Positions 25,238 to 37,385 of a DNA stretch of 64,000 nt are shown here, piece by piece. A model generated the notes under the pieces. The model saw only the letters and a program-made list of their open reading frames with translations. It searched no databases and was not told the DNA's origin. The stretch lies in contig JAHRHY010000023.1 in assembly GCA_019671135.1 (NCBI GenBank), positions 620,001 to 684,000 on the forward strand, in the 5' to 3' direction. This stretch comes from Linnemannia hyalina. Its lineage: Eukaryota; Mortierellomycota; Mortierellomycetes; Mortierellales; Mortierellaceae. Every line of letters starts with the position of its first letter. The stretch's first letter is position 1. Made by a program: the position numbers and the translations under genes.

Positions 25238-26950
25238 ATGAGCACCAGACCTTGTATGTTCTTCCTAGCAGGCACATGCAGGAACGGAACCGATTGCCGC
25301 TTCTACCACGAAGGCTTCTCTGGAATCCCACGCAACGTTCTCACCGGAGACTCAGGCATGTCGGTCTCAACAACTGCACAGCTTAATGGCACAACAACAA
25401 CGACATCAGCGCCAGCAGCAGTCGGTGGGCGAAGCAATTCCAGAACTTCCCCAACATCACCATTGTCCGCCTCTTCTTCAAGCGCGTCTGCAGCACAAAC
25501 ACCAACATCTTCGTCTTCCTCAGCATCATCATCAAACACGCGCCCGGCCTATGCTGCATCGCGACCTTGCAACTGGTACATGGCTGGGTACTGTCTCCGG
25601 GGAGACAACTGCTGGTTCTCGCACGATCGAGCTGTCATCGAAGGAAGATCTCGAGGCAACGGCGGCAGAGAGGATGGAATGACGACTAGCCCAGGAGAAG
25701 TGAACGGAGAACTCACCTCTTCAACTGCCGATGCGACGGCTGCAAGTGCGCGCAACAACAGTAATAGCGGCGAGGACGACAACGAGGACCACAAATGCGC
25801 CATCTGCCTTGAAGTCCCCTCGACCTTCGGACTCTTGGGTAATACATTACAACCTGCACTGTCAAGCCTTTTGCCCCTGTTCTCACATTATAATTCCGTA
25901 ATAGACACTAACAAACGAGTACTCTTTATCCAATCACTCCTCTTGTTATTTTTATTAGTGTCTTGCAATCACGCCTTCTGTTTAACATGCATCCGGACCT
26001 GGAGATCAAAGAACATCGAGCAGGACATCCGGTCGTCAGTGCAGGACCGAACATCAGTAACAAAGGCATGCCCCAACTGCAGAACCCAATCTCTCTTTAT
26101 CGTCCCCTCGTCTTACTTTCCCTCAACCCCCGAACAAAAGGAAGCCATCATTCAGAACTACAAGGTTGTCTCGGCAAGACGGACGTGCAAGTACTTCAAG
26201 GACTCTGGCGAACGTCATTGGTGTCCCTTTGGAGACGACTGCTTCTTTGCTCATCTTGACGCTCGAGGCGAGCCCTGCAAAGTCAACCTTCTATCGAACC
26301 CACGACTCAACCGACGACGCGATCGGTATGGCATTGGCGGTAGCAGGAGCCTGTTCCACCGTAGAGGATTTGAGGGCTTCGGTGGATACAGCGATAATTA
26401 TGGCAACGAACGATATCGTTCGGCTGCGAGACAGCGTGTGCATCGGGAAATGATAGAGGATCTGGCTTTTATCCAAATGTCGACCTCTAATGTGACTCAC
26501 AACCATCTGGAACAGATTCAAGGACTGCTGGCGCGGCTCGCTCGACTCGGTGTGGACGACTTGAACTTTAATCCTCACGACCACACCCATGTTCGCGCAA
26601 TCACGGAGGCTTTCGAGGAGTATGTACCTAGCGACTTGCTCGAAGTTGACCCGGAGAGTTACTATGACGAAGACGATGACGACAATGATTACGTGGACGA
26701 AGACGACTTTGAGGACGAGGATGTGGATGAAGACGATGACGACGAAGATGTCGATTCAGAGACGACGCTTGAACGGGACGAGCGCGAGGCCTACGAGGAG
26801 TTTGGCGACGATTTGTACTTTCAAACATATTTCCTGTCGCCGTCGACGACAGCTCCTCGATCTAACACGGCTGTTGCGAGCGACCCCATGTCTGATTATG
26901 ACATTGATGCCTACCACGACAGCGTCTGGGCCGAGTACGATGACTATTAA
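25238..26950 (+). CDS. Makorin-type RING E3 ubiquitin ligase with three CCCH zinc fingers
   Basis: Makorins are RNA-binding ubiquitin ligases. Exons 25238-25838 and 25959-26950 give 530 residues. CCCH finger 1 has C6, C14, C20, H24; finger 2 has C111, C119, C125, H129. They are separated by a Ser/Thr-rich linker. The C3HC4 RING starts at KCAICLEVPSTFGLL (C187, C190), continues across the intron as C203-N-H205 and C208/C211, and closes with C238-P-N-C241. Finger 3 has C277, C289, C295, H299, as in makorins where a CCCH follows the RING. The tail is long, with a very acidic Asp/Glu block (about 465-510) not typical of animal makorins. The intron splits the RING between its second and third ligands. 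The start was chosen because the first finger begins four residues in. Confidence 0.93.
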   Translation: MSTRPCMFFLAGTCRNGTDCRFYHEGFSGIPRNVLTGDSGMSVSTTAQLNGTTTTTSAPAAVGGRSNSRTSPTSPLSASSSSASAAQTPTSSSSSASSSNTRPAYAASRPCNWYMAGYCLRGDNCWFSHDRAVIEGRSRGNGGREDGMTTSPGEVNGELTSSTADATAASARNNSNSGEDDNEDHKCAICLEVPSTFGLLGNTLQPALSSLLPLFSHYNSVIDTNKRVLFIQSLLLLFLLVSCNHAFCLTCIRTWRSKNIEQDIRSSVQDRTSVTKACPNCRTQSLFIVPSSYFPSTPEQKEAIIQNYKVVSARRTCKYFKDSGERHWCPFGDDCFFAHLDARGEPCKVNLLSNPRLNRRRDRYGIGGSRSLFHRRGFEGFGGYSDNYGNERYRSAARQRVHREMIEDLAFIQMSTSNVTHNHLEQIQGLLARLARLGVDDLNFNPHDHTHVRAITEAFEEYVPSDLLEVDPESYYDEDDDDNDYVDEDDFEDEDVDEDDDDEDVDSETTLERDEREAYEEFGDDLYFQTYFLSPSTTAPRSNTAVASDPMSDYDIDAYHDSVWAEYDDY

Positions 26951-27055
26951 TAAGACCCTGTGGTTCTTTTGGCTGACGTTGAGGCCGACCTTTGCTTCTT
27001 TGCAACTTTTTTGCTTCCTTGCGCTCTTGTACACACCTCTTTCCTCTTCATCTCC

Positions 27056-27061
27056 AATAAA
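27056..27061 (+). terminator. Poly(A) signal AATAAA
   Basis: AATAAA about 105 bases after the makorin-like stop. The 318-bp region to the convergent epimerase gene holds no gene. Confidence 0.55.
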
Positions 27062-27268
27062 GCAACTTGTCACCAATTGAACTACGTATACATGTAATCA
27101 ATGCCTCGCGTGTTGCTCTCTTGTTAACATTGAAATTGGATCCGTCATTCTTCACAGCCTACGAAGTGTCAATGACATTATATGTATAAGATATTTACTG
27201 TCTCCTGCCCACTGTGCTAGCAAGCAGGAGAAAAAAAAAGGAACCAAAGAAACGCTCAAGAGACATTT

Positions 27269-28315
27269 TTACTTCTTGGCCAAGAGCTCCTGTTCGGTGT
27301 TGACGATTGTCCTGAAGCTCTCGATAGTACCGGTAATATCGTCCGCCTTGAAGATCGAAGTTCCTGCAACAATAACATTAGCACCAGCCTTGGCAGCCGC
27401 ATCAATGTTCTCGGCGGCAATTCCACCATCGACCTCGATATCCAGATCGGGGTACTTGGCACGGAGCTCCTTGACCTTGGGCATGCACTCTGCCATAAAC
27501 CTCTGTCCTCCGAAACCAGGCTCGACAGTCATGACAAGACACATATCCATCTTGTGGCCCAGGTCCATCACCGTAGAGATAGGGGTCTTGGGCTTGACGG
27601 CAACGCCAGCCTTCATGCCAGCGGCATGGATCTGGTCGATGAGGGCCGAGGCGTCCTGGGTGGCCTCGATGTGGAAGCAGTAGAGGGATGCGCCGGCCTT
27701 GGCAAAGTCATCGACCCATTTCTCGGGGTGGGAGACCATCATGTGGCAGTCAAGGAAGGCGTCCAGGTGCTTTGTCAGGCAGGAGATGACGGGGGCTCCG
27801 ATCGTGATGTTGGGGACAAAGTGGCTATTTTGGTTCGGTTGGTAGGAATAGGAAGATAGGATTTTGTTGAGATGTTGGGCGTCTTGTTGGTTGTGAAATG
27901 GGGCTGATAGCGCTCTCATCTCATAGATACGCCGCTCCTCTCTTGTCGTGGAACAGGTGTGAAAAAAACAAGTTTTTTTCTCGTGTTGGTAATGTCCGAG
28001 TGGATCCATGTCTCCCATGTTCATGCCATTCACTTCCTGTTACCAACGACTCCCGATGTATGTCCCTATGCTTCTTACCCGTCCATCACATCTATTCATG
28101 TTCAAGGAAGTAAATCACGAATTAGAACTATAACTTCACACTGGCTTTGAACGTAAACGCGACAAGACGAAGAGAGATCAATGAACCAAGAAAGTCCTTG
28201 AAAGCATACCCATGTGAAGCCAGTCGGCGCCGTGGGAGACCATGCGTTTGCACTCTGCAGCGAGGATGCCAAAGTCTCCGGAGAGCAACGAGGGCGAGAT
28301 CTTGGCGATGGGCAT
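27269..28315 (-). CDS. RPE1: Ribulose-phosphate 3-epimerase
   Basis: Interconverts D-ribulose 5-phosphate and D-xylulose 5-phosphate in the pentose phosphate pathway; cytosolic TIM barrel. Minus-strand exons are 28210-28315, 28079-28091 (only 13 bases) and 27269-27824, giving 224 residues, the family length. Motifs in order: ISPSLLSGDF (about 6-15), the metal site HMDVMDGHFVP (H34, D36), HMMVSHPEKW (about 70), MTVEPGFGGQRF and the phosphate-binding EVDGGI. The microexon supplies the middle of the DVMDG active-site signature. Without it the enzyme loses the catalytic Asp and the frame, so the two flanking exons cannot be joined directly. The gene converges with the makorin-like gene; there is no operon-like relation. 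Confidence 0.95.
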
Positions 28316-28737
28316 CTTGTATTGTTGGGGGTATGTAAGGAAAGTGGGTGAAGAGGAAGGAGAATAAAAAAAAGATGGGTGGCAGGGCGTGGAGGTTGTC
28401 AAATATCAACTGCTACTTTTGATTTCGACGTCACAGGCAACGGGGCATTGAGTCAGTTGGATATGCGACCATGCAGCCAACTAGAAATGTTTATTGATGC
28501 AAAGGCTCTTGATCGCAAGTTGTCCGCGTCCACTACGAGAGAAACTGAAAAGAAAAGAATTCGAAAGAAAGAAAAACAAAAAAGCAAAAGAAGATTGAGG
28601 AAGGAAAGAAGGTGCCGGAAGAGTAAGCAAAACGCAAGAGCTGCAGCCGTGTGTAGTAGAAGTTGTTGTCGTACCCAGCAAATGAGAGTGGGCAGACACA
28701 TCGGTACTATGGCTGGAAGAGACCCACTGAGAGGGAC
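28316..28737. other. Promoter region of the epimerase gene
   Basis: A 422-bp gap between the epimerase start and the F-box gene stop, both on the minus strand. Purine-rich around 28530-28620. It must hold the epimerase promoter and the F-box gene 3' end. No other gene is seen. Confidence 0.5.
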
Positions 28738-30663
28738 TCACGAATGTGCTAGACCAGTAGCAGTCAGCTCCAGCTTGGCCTTCCTAGGCTGCTTGGTTAA
28801 CCACACGAATGGCTTATTCGGCTTGTCACCCTTCAGAAAGAATCCAGCGACGCGCAAGTTGGGCCAGTTCCCATTCATCCATCTGGCCTCTGGAAAGCCT
28901 ACCGTGACCTTGCACTCAGGAGTCGTCAAGCAGACAGAACCTCGCAGCTCCTCCAAGAAGGTCAGTCCACCTAGCAGCGAGAGGTAGCCGGGCCTTCCTG
29001 TGTCAGTGTTCTCCAGATTCAGGAGCGCAGGGAATGAGTCGCGGCCGAGATTCCATTTTCTTGAGCTCAGTCTCGGAGGAGGGCCCGTCGCCACACACAC
29101 TCGTAGGTCAAGCACCCTCAACTCCTTTAGAGCTCCAATTTGTTGATAGAGTCGTTCCAAAAGTCCGAGGTGCTTCGCCTCAGTGTCCGTGAGATGAACA
29201 GGGGGCGATCTTTTGTAGAACGGTATTCCAACCGGCGGAGCCACATGAGAGGGATAACCTGGCAACACCGGAATCGCAACACCAAGCAGAAGGCGACGGA
29301 TCTTGGTACACGCCCATGGCCTGATAGCGACGGCGTCGATGAGATCAATACAAGATTCAATATAGTCTTCGGTGGGGAGAACGTCGAACTCTTCGAGACT
29401 ACCGCATTCGGTAAGAATCAGGGCAATGTGGCGACTCGGTTGGTTGTCGAAGCAGTTGCTAAGACGGATGACGCGGAGAGATTCCGCGTGCTTCTGGAGA
29501 CCCATCCTTGCAACCGGCAGAAAGGACTCGTTGAGCGACAGCGCATCAAGAACCAACTCCTCGATCTGGTTGTCGTTCTGCATGATCGACATGAGCCTGA
29601 AGGGGACATTGCTGTCTACGGGGCTTGAGGTCGCGTCATACATAAGTCTCTTCAGGCTCGGGCAACCGGTCATGATGACGCTTGCCAGATCAAAGCCTCC
29701 CATCCCGGAGCGAAAACCTGAGAGCTGCAAAGAATCGACATTGGGACAGCCCTCGAGGATTTGCCAGAGGTCGGTGGTGGTGGTGGACTCATCGTTGGGG
29801 TCTCGATGTATGTCGAGCCGCGTGAGGTCATCGAAGCGACCTGGGAGGATCTTTTTCGCGACTGTCATCATCACTCCTGCATCATCATGGTCGTCGTCCC
29901 AGGAGCGCTGATAATGATCAAAGTCGTCCTCGTGACCAGGGGACCTGAAATAGACTCGATACACTTCGAACTCACGGATGGAGGGTGGGCACACCGCCAA
30001 AAGATTCGACCATTCTCGCAGCCATCTCTTCGAGACCTTTGAGCTCCAGATGAGGATCGAGACATACAACGAGCGCAGTTCCGACAACTTCCCAATAGTT
30101 CGCTGCCATTCCAGAAAGTCTATACCGGAAATGATGGGGAGTCCCTCGACGTCAAGCTCCTGGAGCGACGGGCTTGCGTCAATGATTCGGAAAAGCCTAC
30201 GAAGTCTGCCTCGGGGGTCGTTTGGGGTGGGCGGGAGTGGGAAGGGATCTGGATTGCCGTCAAGGGTGCGGCCCCGGAGACAGACTTCCAGTCGGGTGAG
30301 ACTGGTCATTTGCACAGACAAGGCTTGCAGGAGCGGCGAGTAGCCTCGAGAAAGAGTACGAGCAGGAGGGTAGAAGACAAAGAGGGCGTTGAAAAGGTAA
30401 GGAAGCTCCTTGCGACCGAAAGTAAGGGAGTGGACCGAGGAAATGTTTTTCATCAACGCACCCTTGGCTTTGGGTGTCAGGAGCAGGTTGGTGCGTCCGG
30501 GGTGGAAAGTGAGGTCCAGGTGATGGTAGAGGACTGGTTCGCAGATAGCCTTGACGTAGCGACAGGTTAGCATGAGTCGAGCAAGTTCTTGGGGTCCAAG
30601 AAAGTCGACCAGAGCAGTTAAGAGCTCTGGGATCCGGATGAAGCGGCTCAGAGCAGCCGACAT
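28738..30663 (-). CDS. F-box / leucine-rich-repeat-like protein
   Basis: A single exon of 641 codons. The N-terminus matches an F-box in spacing and hydrophobic pattern (residues about 8-50: IRIPELLTALVDFLGPQELA, then LTCRYVKAICEPVLYHHLDL), predicting binding to Skp1 in an SCF ubiquitin ligase. The rest is a series of irregular Leu-rich segments of roughly 25-40 residues, such as LTRLEVCLRG, LQELDVEGLPII, LTRLDIHRD, VDSLQLSGFRSGMGG and LKRLM, consistent with degenerate leucine-rich repeats as substrate receptor. Mortierellaceae carry many such intronless F-box genes; that is general knowledge, not shown here. The substrate is unknown. Near the C-terminus WPNLRVAGFFLKGDKP looks like a last repeat. 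Confidence 0.85.
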   Translation of the reverse strand: MSAALSRFIRIPELLTALVDFLGPQELARLMLTCRYVKAICEPVLYHHLDLTFHPGRTNLLLTPKAKGALMKNISSVHSLTFGRKELPYLFNALFVFYPPARTLSRGYSPLLQALSVQMTSLTRLEVCLRGRTLDGNPDPFPLPPTPNDPRGRLRRLFRIIDASPSLQELDVEGLPIISGIDFLEWQRTIGKLSELRSLYVSILIWSSKVSKRWLREWSNLLAVCPPSIREFEVYRVYFRSPGHEDDFDHYQRSWDDDHDDAGVMMTVAKKILPGRFDDLTRLDIHRDPNDESTTTTDLWQILEGCPNVDSLQLSGFRSGMGGFDLASVIMTGCPSLKRLMYDATSSPVDSNVPFRLMSIMQNDNQIEELVLDALSLNESFLPVARMGLQKHAESLRVIRLSNCFDNQPSRHIALILTECGSLEEFDVLPTEDYIESCIDLIDAVAIRPWACTKIRRLLLGVAIPVLPGYPSHVAPPVGIPFYKRSPPVHLTDTEAKHLGLLERLYQQIGALKELRVLDLRVCVATGPPPRLSSRKWNLGRDSFPALLNLENTDTGRPGYLSLLGGLTFLEELRGSVCLTTPECKVTVGFPEARWMNGNWPNLRVAGFFLKGDKPNKPFVWLTKQPRKAKLELTATGLAHS

Positions 30664-33182
30664 TGTGGGTTGACGTCTGCCAAGGATGAGTGCTAAAGAC
30701 AGAAGAGAGAAGAAGGGGTGAATGTAAACAAGGGGTGGAGAGTGTCTTTTTTTATGTGAGTGATGAAATTGGTGGCAACAAATGATTTCTAGGCGAGGTC
30801 ATGTGCCTTGAAAATTGATAGTTGAGGGCGCCTTGTTGCACTCGTAGCGCAAGCCAACATGGTTTCATGAAAGAGTGAAAGAGAGGTGTTTTCACACGCT
30901 GGAGACACGCCTACAGATATTATTATCATGTATGAGCGATACGGCAAAAGCACATGGATCCTTCTATCTCGGAAGCAACGAAGGCGCCGTTTCGGTTAGT
31001 ATATCTCTTTCTGACCGTGTCTTTCTCTCTGCATAGATACTAAAGCAAAGGTATGCGCGCGATTTTACACTTTAGGAAATGCAAACCAGCAGGGTGGCAG
31101 GGTGAGAGGATGTGTACCACCAAGAGGTATCTATGCAGCTCACACTCTGTCTCTGTCCATCTCTTTCCTCGTTTTGGCATGCTATCACCTTTGCTGTTGT
31201 TACCCTCTTTTTTTCATTGTTTGTTTTTTACCAGAGCATGCATCCATGAGGCATGGTTGCTGAGCTGCGCTGGGCTTGTGGCACCCTCGATTGGTCTGAT
31301 TGTGTATCTAAAAAAGGATGCCCTTCCTTTTACCCATTCCCCTGCTTGGCTTGGATGTATGACGCCTTGCACTTGCGCACTTGCTTGATCTGGTAAAAAA
31401 ATATCCAAACCTGCTCACCGAGGATCCGTTTCGATGCCAGGCTACTTCTGTATCCATGTATCCTTACGATGCTCAATGCGGGATGCAACACCAACAACCT
31501 CCTCACTCCTGGCCTCTTCCTCTCATCCCAGTTCCACCCCGTGGGATTTTCTGTTGCTTGCCCCACCATCTTTTCCCCATCTATCCACCCCTTTGCTATC
31601 CTCCTCCCTGTGTTATCCTCATTGACGTTTACCATAAATGATGCATAACATACCAGTCAGCTGAACTCAATCGTGCCATAGAATCGTGTTGTCAGCAGTG
31701 GCATCCTGGCATTGACGTCGTTGTTTTGTTGCTTTTCCTCTAAACAATATTCTTCTCACCCTTCGCGCTATCCTCCTTCATTGACGTATATCACCGTAAT
31801 GCCCGTCTCTCCGTTGTAAAACATCCAAGTGGATTTCATCTCCCTGCTTCTTAATTTGTTTCCTCCCCTTTCTTTGCAGTTTAGACGCACGTATTGTTTT
31901 ATCCGTTGTGCCTACCTACTTGGCCATCTTTGGCGCCGTCTTTTTGAGCTCTTTTCTGCAAGTCCAAGAAGGTTGCCTCCATCTTGTTTTTTTGTTTGTA
32001 TTTGTCAATTGCGAGCGCATCTGTCGTACATTCCATCTTACAAACCATAGACCCAGGTCAAAAGAACAAGACCACGTTTGCAATCCGACATGATGGATCA
32101 TCAATTGCCCTTTTTTTCTTCCCCTTTCTTTTTACACACCCTATTGTTGTTGTCGTTGTGTTTTTAGTGCCATCTACAGAGTGAATATCCCCGGTCCCTT
32201 GTGCTCAGAAGAAAGGAAATGTGTCAATCCCAATTGTTTTACTGGTCCTGAACCTTTTTAGAATACACACACATCCATGCAAGGTCGAAATTAATGAGGA
32301 AAGTGCTCTTAACCCTTTTGCGTTGTTATTATTTTGATTGCCAATGCACTCAAGGAGTGGGTGGGTCTTGTCTCTCTGTGTCTCTGTGTCATTCAACCAC
32401 CAACCACCAACCAACCACCAACCAACCAACCAAATAACCCCTGTGTACCCTCCCGCCATTCAAGCGTAGTCTATTTCACCATTCTATTTTGCATTCCTGC
32501 GGGAAAAAAAAATAAAAATGGGGTAGGGCGGGCCCTAGTTCTTTTGCCTTTACTTTCGGTGTTACAGTACCCATGCTCGCTGTGCACACGCCCTTTTTGA
32601 ACAAGCACAATAATCAAAAGAAGAGGGAAACAAAGCAGGCGGGAAAAGCGAGGGAGGTTGCGATCGCAAACATACACCGACACACAAACACAAATAACAA
32701 CCATCGACGCTAGCAACGATGAAATATATTCAACAAGCAGAAAACACACACACAACAGCAAAAAGCGCCGATTCATGCAGTCCATATGTAGACCATGCAA
32801 GGCAATGCGTCCCCGCCCGGGCTTGTACACTCGACTGCCAACGGTTTTATTCCATGCTGGGGGGGCAGGGAGAGTGGGTGAGTGGAGGGTGAGACGAGGG
32901 CTGTTGGTACCTCTTTATTTTGTTAGTCGAGGAAGGGAGGAGGGAAGAAGGCTCGTGTGGTGCAGGCACGATTTTTACTCTTACACCCACTTCCAATGAT
33001 CTTTGCCATTGCTCACTATTTTCTTTCTTGCAATGGGCTAGTTACGTTTAAAAATAATCCTCCTTGCACCCATGTATGTTATGTAGCCCTTTCGAGTATT
33101 AATATTCCTTTGTATGCATCCCTCCTTGACACCTTCTTTCACTCCTTCTTTCTCTTCTTTCCTCTCCGTTCTCATACTCTCA

Positions 33183-33254
<72 letters not shown>

Positions 33255-33766
33255 CTCCTTCTCCTTCTCCCTCTCCTCCTCTTTCTTTACTTCTCCCTCT
33301 CAATTACTCCTCTTTGCTCACATTTACACTCCTTTACCCTTCTTCCCTTCCTGTTTCCCTGATGGACGCTTCTGTTCACCTACTCCTGCTTAGAACCGCC
33401 ACTCTTACTGCCGAATAGTCCATATCCCCATCTTTCCTCACAAAGCTGACCAACAACCACCCTCGTTTTTTTCATATTCGCTCTTCTTCTCTCTCTTTCC
33501 TCCTCGTCCTCCCTTCTATCCCATATTTCCATCATCATTGTGTTCAACGTTCCCTTTTGGCTCTTGAACTTTTTTTTTTAATCCAGCAGCAGACAGTCTG
33601 TTCTTCACGTACCTTTACGATCACTCTTCCCCCTTCCTCCTCTCTCTCGACTGTCTCTGCGTTGCCTTCTCTTTGTGTTTCTGTACATTATCTTGTGTCA
33701 GTCTCCTCTTACCTACCCTACAACTCCATTGACACACCTTGTACATAGTATATACCACCTCCATCA
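30664..33766. other. Gene-poor region ending in a CT-rich promoter
   Basis: About 3.1 kb with no exon I can support. It has a (CT)n microsatellite at about 33187-33251 and a broad CT-rich zone from 33110 to 33690, probably the promoter and leader of the next gene. Bases 32395-32435 are a short CCAACCAAC-type tract. Confidence 0.55.
33187..33251. repeat. (CT)n microsatellite
   Basis: Over 30 uninterrupted CT units about 500 bases upstream of a start codon, within a pyrimidine-rich leader. Confidence 0.95.
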
Positions 33767-36700
33767 ATGATGGCTACTTCTTCTATCAAAGTCCCCATGC
33801 GGACACGCTCTTCCAGCGCAGTGTCGCCAACCTCTCCGACCTTGGTCAGCGTAAAGTCGTTTTCCCAGAGAGTAGTAGCAGTGGGAGGCGCATCCAAGAC
33901 ACTGCCATCAATAGCGACAACCTTATCAGCAGCCAACAGCACCTATAATCAACCACCAATTCAGGCACAAGTACCTCAATCTCATTCCCAGGGACAAGGA
34001 CAGCAGGGGCAGAGTAGTACAGCAGTTTCCAACAAACCAAAACCTCGTCGTCCCTCCTTACCTATCCTCCCCGCCTCACAGACACAACCCTCCTCCCAAA
34101 AGTCCTCCTCCCTTCTCGCCTCCCAACTCCAACCGACAAAGGACATTCAGTCATTACGCACCCCAAGAAGTCTCCCCAGACTAAATGGAGTCGCTGCTGC
34201 TGCTGCTGCAGACAGGAATGACTCCAACTTGCCTCCATCCCACATTGGTCGACCTACTCCCGCACTGCCCTCACCACGGTGCTACACTTCTGCGTCGTCC
34301 TCACCACGGCTGGGCTCGTCGTCGGCAAGTCGTTTTGGGGATGGTCGCCCGGCGTCTGCCTTGTCTCACACCAATAACAACTCCAGTACCAGCAGTAATA
34401 CGCCGTCGCTCATTGCGAAACCAGTGTTACGAACTCAAAAATCGACAACCATCAAACCGCCATCCATCGTGACTAAGCCCAACTCGCCAGGCAGTAGCAA
34501 CAACGGAACCTACACGTCAATGAGCAATGCGAGCAATACCAGCAATAGCACCGGAGTCAGCAGCAGTGGCAGTAGCAGTGGCAGCGCCTCGGCAAGGAGC
34601 TTTTCGTTACCACCTATTGCTCCTTCACCCAACACTGCATCTGTTCAGACTCCTTTCTCAATCACCTCCCTTCCAGGATCGTCACAGGTCATCGGGAGCA
34701 ACAGTATACCCACTCTCACCTCTCTGACTGCAGCGACAGCAGCGGTTGCGGCAGCAGCAGCAACATTATCTGGATCGTCATCAACATCAACAACAGGTCG
34801 ATCCAAAAACCGACTGAACGCGGGAATTGACTCTGCATGTTACATGGCACGATCATCCAGTGGAGAATCACTTGCATCGTCCTCTGCATCATCCTCTCCA
34901 GTCTTGACTCCTGTAACAACCTCCACCCCAACTATGACATCCATTGCAGTAGCTACGGGCATAGGAACGGCAACCCTCTTGCCTTCTTCTGCAGCCACCA
35001 ACCCATCCCGGAAATCCATCTCTAGACGACCCTCTACTGCCGATCTGACCCCTGCCTCCTCGCCATCTGATTCATTTGTATCACCATCAAAATCGGCTAC
35101 TACAAAACGTGCAGGAACTAGAGCAACCTCGCCGCTCTCCAACACGGATATTACAAACAAGGAATTGATTACAGAATCCACCTCACAACAACAACCAGCA
35201 GCATCAGTAACAACAACAATGACGACAGTCATCAGGTGCACCTGTCCCCCACCACTCGAATTCCCCGAGAACGTCAAGCAGGAAATGAGGCGAGAAGAGG
35301 AGGAGCACCGCCAACGTGAATGTGGACTCTATCAGAAGGTATTACTATTTCGATAGGTTGCATACATAATTTCGTGCCGAAAAATGTGTGTGACCACAGG
35401 TTAATGACAAGGGCAAGAAGGCAGCGGAAAATCATGCTAATAGGAGAATGAATGTTTTGTTTGTACATGATGTCACTCAATAGATAATCGAGCTGCAGAT
35501 TGAGAATGCCAACTTGCAAGGGGAGAAGGAAACACTCCACAGGGTGCTTTCCCGGCGGGACAAGATGCTCCTCGAGGTTCAAATGCAACTGCAAGCGTAA
35601 GCACAAGCCAGATTAATTTACTCGGCGAATTTCAATATGTATCCTACACACACAAACACCCTTGTCCCTCCCTCTGTCCGATCACATCCCAACCTAACTA
35701 ACATTTTATATTTTACGCCGTAATTTACTTTCCCGTCTAATAGAATGGAGTTTGTATGTCGCGAGAACGAGATCAAGGTCGACATCGACATGTGCCCAGA
35801 CGAAGCGATCGAGAATTGGTCCTTCAAAGAATCAGACGAGGTCTACCAACGCATCCTCCTCACCACCCAGGATTTGCTCCGCACTGGCTCAAAATCCCTC
35901 GAAGAGAACATGGTCATGCCCCGATCAAGCTCACAATACCAACGCCCTACGCGTACCACCTCCTTCCCTTCCTCGACATCTTCCACGACACGTTCGTCCT
36001 TGGGTAGTAATGTCCCTATCAACTCTGCGTTGTTCGAGAACGGAGTCGCTCCTCGGAGGAATGTTGTTGCAGGATTGAGCGAGGGAGTGCAGCCCTTAAC
36101 TGTTCCAGATCAGGAAGTCGACCCATTGCTGTTCAAGGAGACGTCTCGTCCAGGCACTTTGAAACTTGACTTGCAGACACTCTTGCGCTCTGAACAAGAG
36201 TTCAACAGCAACAAGTCCTGGAGCACCGTTAACCAAGGAAATCTGGTCGAGGTCGACGCCAGTATTGAACGCGGCGGGAGGAGGGCCATTGATTGCGGAG
36301 AGGACCGCTCGAGCTTTTTTCGGGCCACCATTGGCAGCAACAACAACAACTACGTCGACAGTGCTGTCGACGATGAGAGCGATGACGATGAGGACGATAC
36401 CGAGGGCGAAGAATCCGAGTTTGAGGAACTAGGCGAAGACATGATCAAGTTTGTCGACCTGCAGTCTTCCGTCGTTCCCCGCCGAGACTCTAGAGCATCT
36501 TCCTTCTCGATGTTGATGCCTCCCGGCGGGAGCCATTCTGCAGCAACGACACCCGATTTGTCGTCGGCCGTTCTGATGAAGAACATGTGGAGCGCCAACG
36601 GATCTGCCCGACGAAGCGCCAGCACCACGCCTCTCCACCACCCAGCCTTTCAGCAAGTGTCTCAGCAGCAGCAACATCACCACCATCAGCACCAGCACCA

Positions 36701-37358
36701 CCAGCATTATTCTCAGTCCCACTGCAATTCGGCCAACCGAAGCAGTGGCGGGAGCACTCATTCCAGCAGCAGCGGTGGCAGTCTCTTGGATGACTACTTT
36801 AGCCGACCTCAAGAGCAGCACCAGTTGCAGCAAAGTGCCCCCGTTGGACTCGGACTTGGATTGTCTGGACTTGGCCGATCCCCCGAACAACCCTCAACTG
36901 AACGATTCCTTTCAGCACCACCCCGTGATGCTCCACCACCACCACCACCTTCGAGACCTCTCCCACCATTCCCCATGTCCCATTCCCGGTCGGGCTCCCC
37001 ACGCGCCCACCCCTTATCTAACTCCCCCCGCGGCCACGACAGCTCCCCCACTTTCCCTTCCGCCCCTTCTTCCCATTACCAACTCAACCACCACCTCAAC
37101 AACAGTAACAATAACAACAATGCAATCCGCCCACCACCATCGACACCCCTCCCCCCACTCCCCTCCCGACCCCGATACTCGTACCGAGAACACACTAAGA
37201 GCCAGCTCCTCCAGGCCAAAGTTCCTACGCACAGACGGACTTGCAGCCACGGGTTTGCGATTGAGAATGTGAGCCAGTTCTTGAAACGCCGGACGTATGG
37301 CAAGACCTTGACCCGCGATACCATGCACCGTGGCCTTCGACGACGCGACTCTGTCTGA
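33767..37358 (+). CDS. Large disordered protein with one conserved coiled-coil module, function unknown
   Basis: Exons 33767-35338, 35484-35596 and 35744-37358 give 1,099 residues, in frame throughout. I do not recognise the family. Residues 1-490 are Ser/Thr/Pro/Ala-rich and disordered. A compact charged module follows (about 495-600): EFPENVKQEMRREEEEHRQR, the whole of exon 2 (IIELQIENANLQGEKETL..., heptad-like) and EFVCRENEIKVDIDMCP then WSFKESDEVYQRILLTTQDL. The rest is low complexity: an acidic patch (about 765-790), His/Gln-rich and Pro-rich stretches including APPRDAPPPPPPSRPLPPF, a possible SH3 or profilin ligand. The C-terminus is basic (FLKRRTYGKTLTRDTMHRG). Length, coiled coil and proline tract would fit a polarity or cytoskeleton scaffold; this is inference. 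The short coiled-coil core is the part worth searching. Confidence 0.85.
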
Positions 37359-37379
37359 TTGTGTTCCCCCAATACATTG

Positions 37380-37385
37380 AATAAA
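37380..37385 (+). terminator. Poly(A) signal AATAAA
   Basis: AATAAA 21 bases after the stop codon of the preceding gene. A near-palindrome centred near 37495 follows. Confidence 0.45.
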
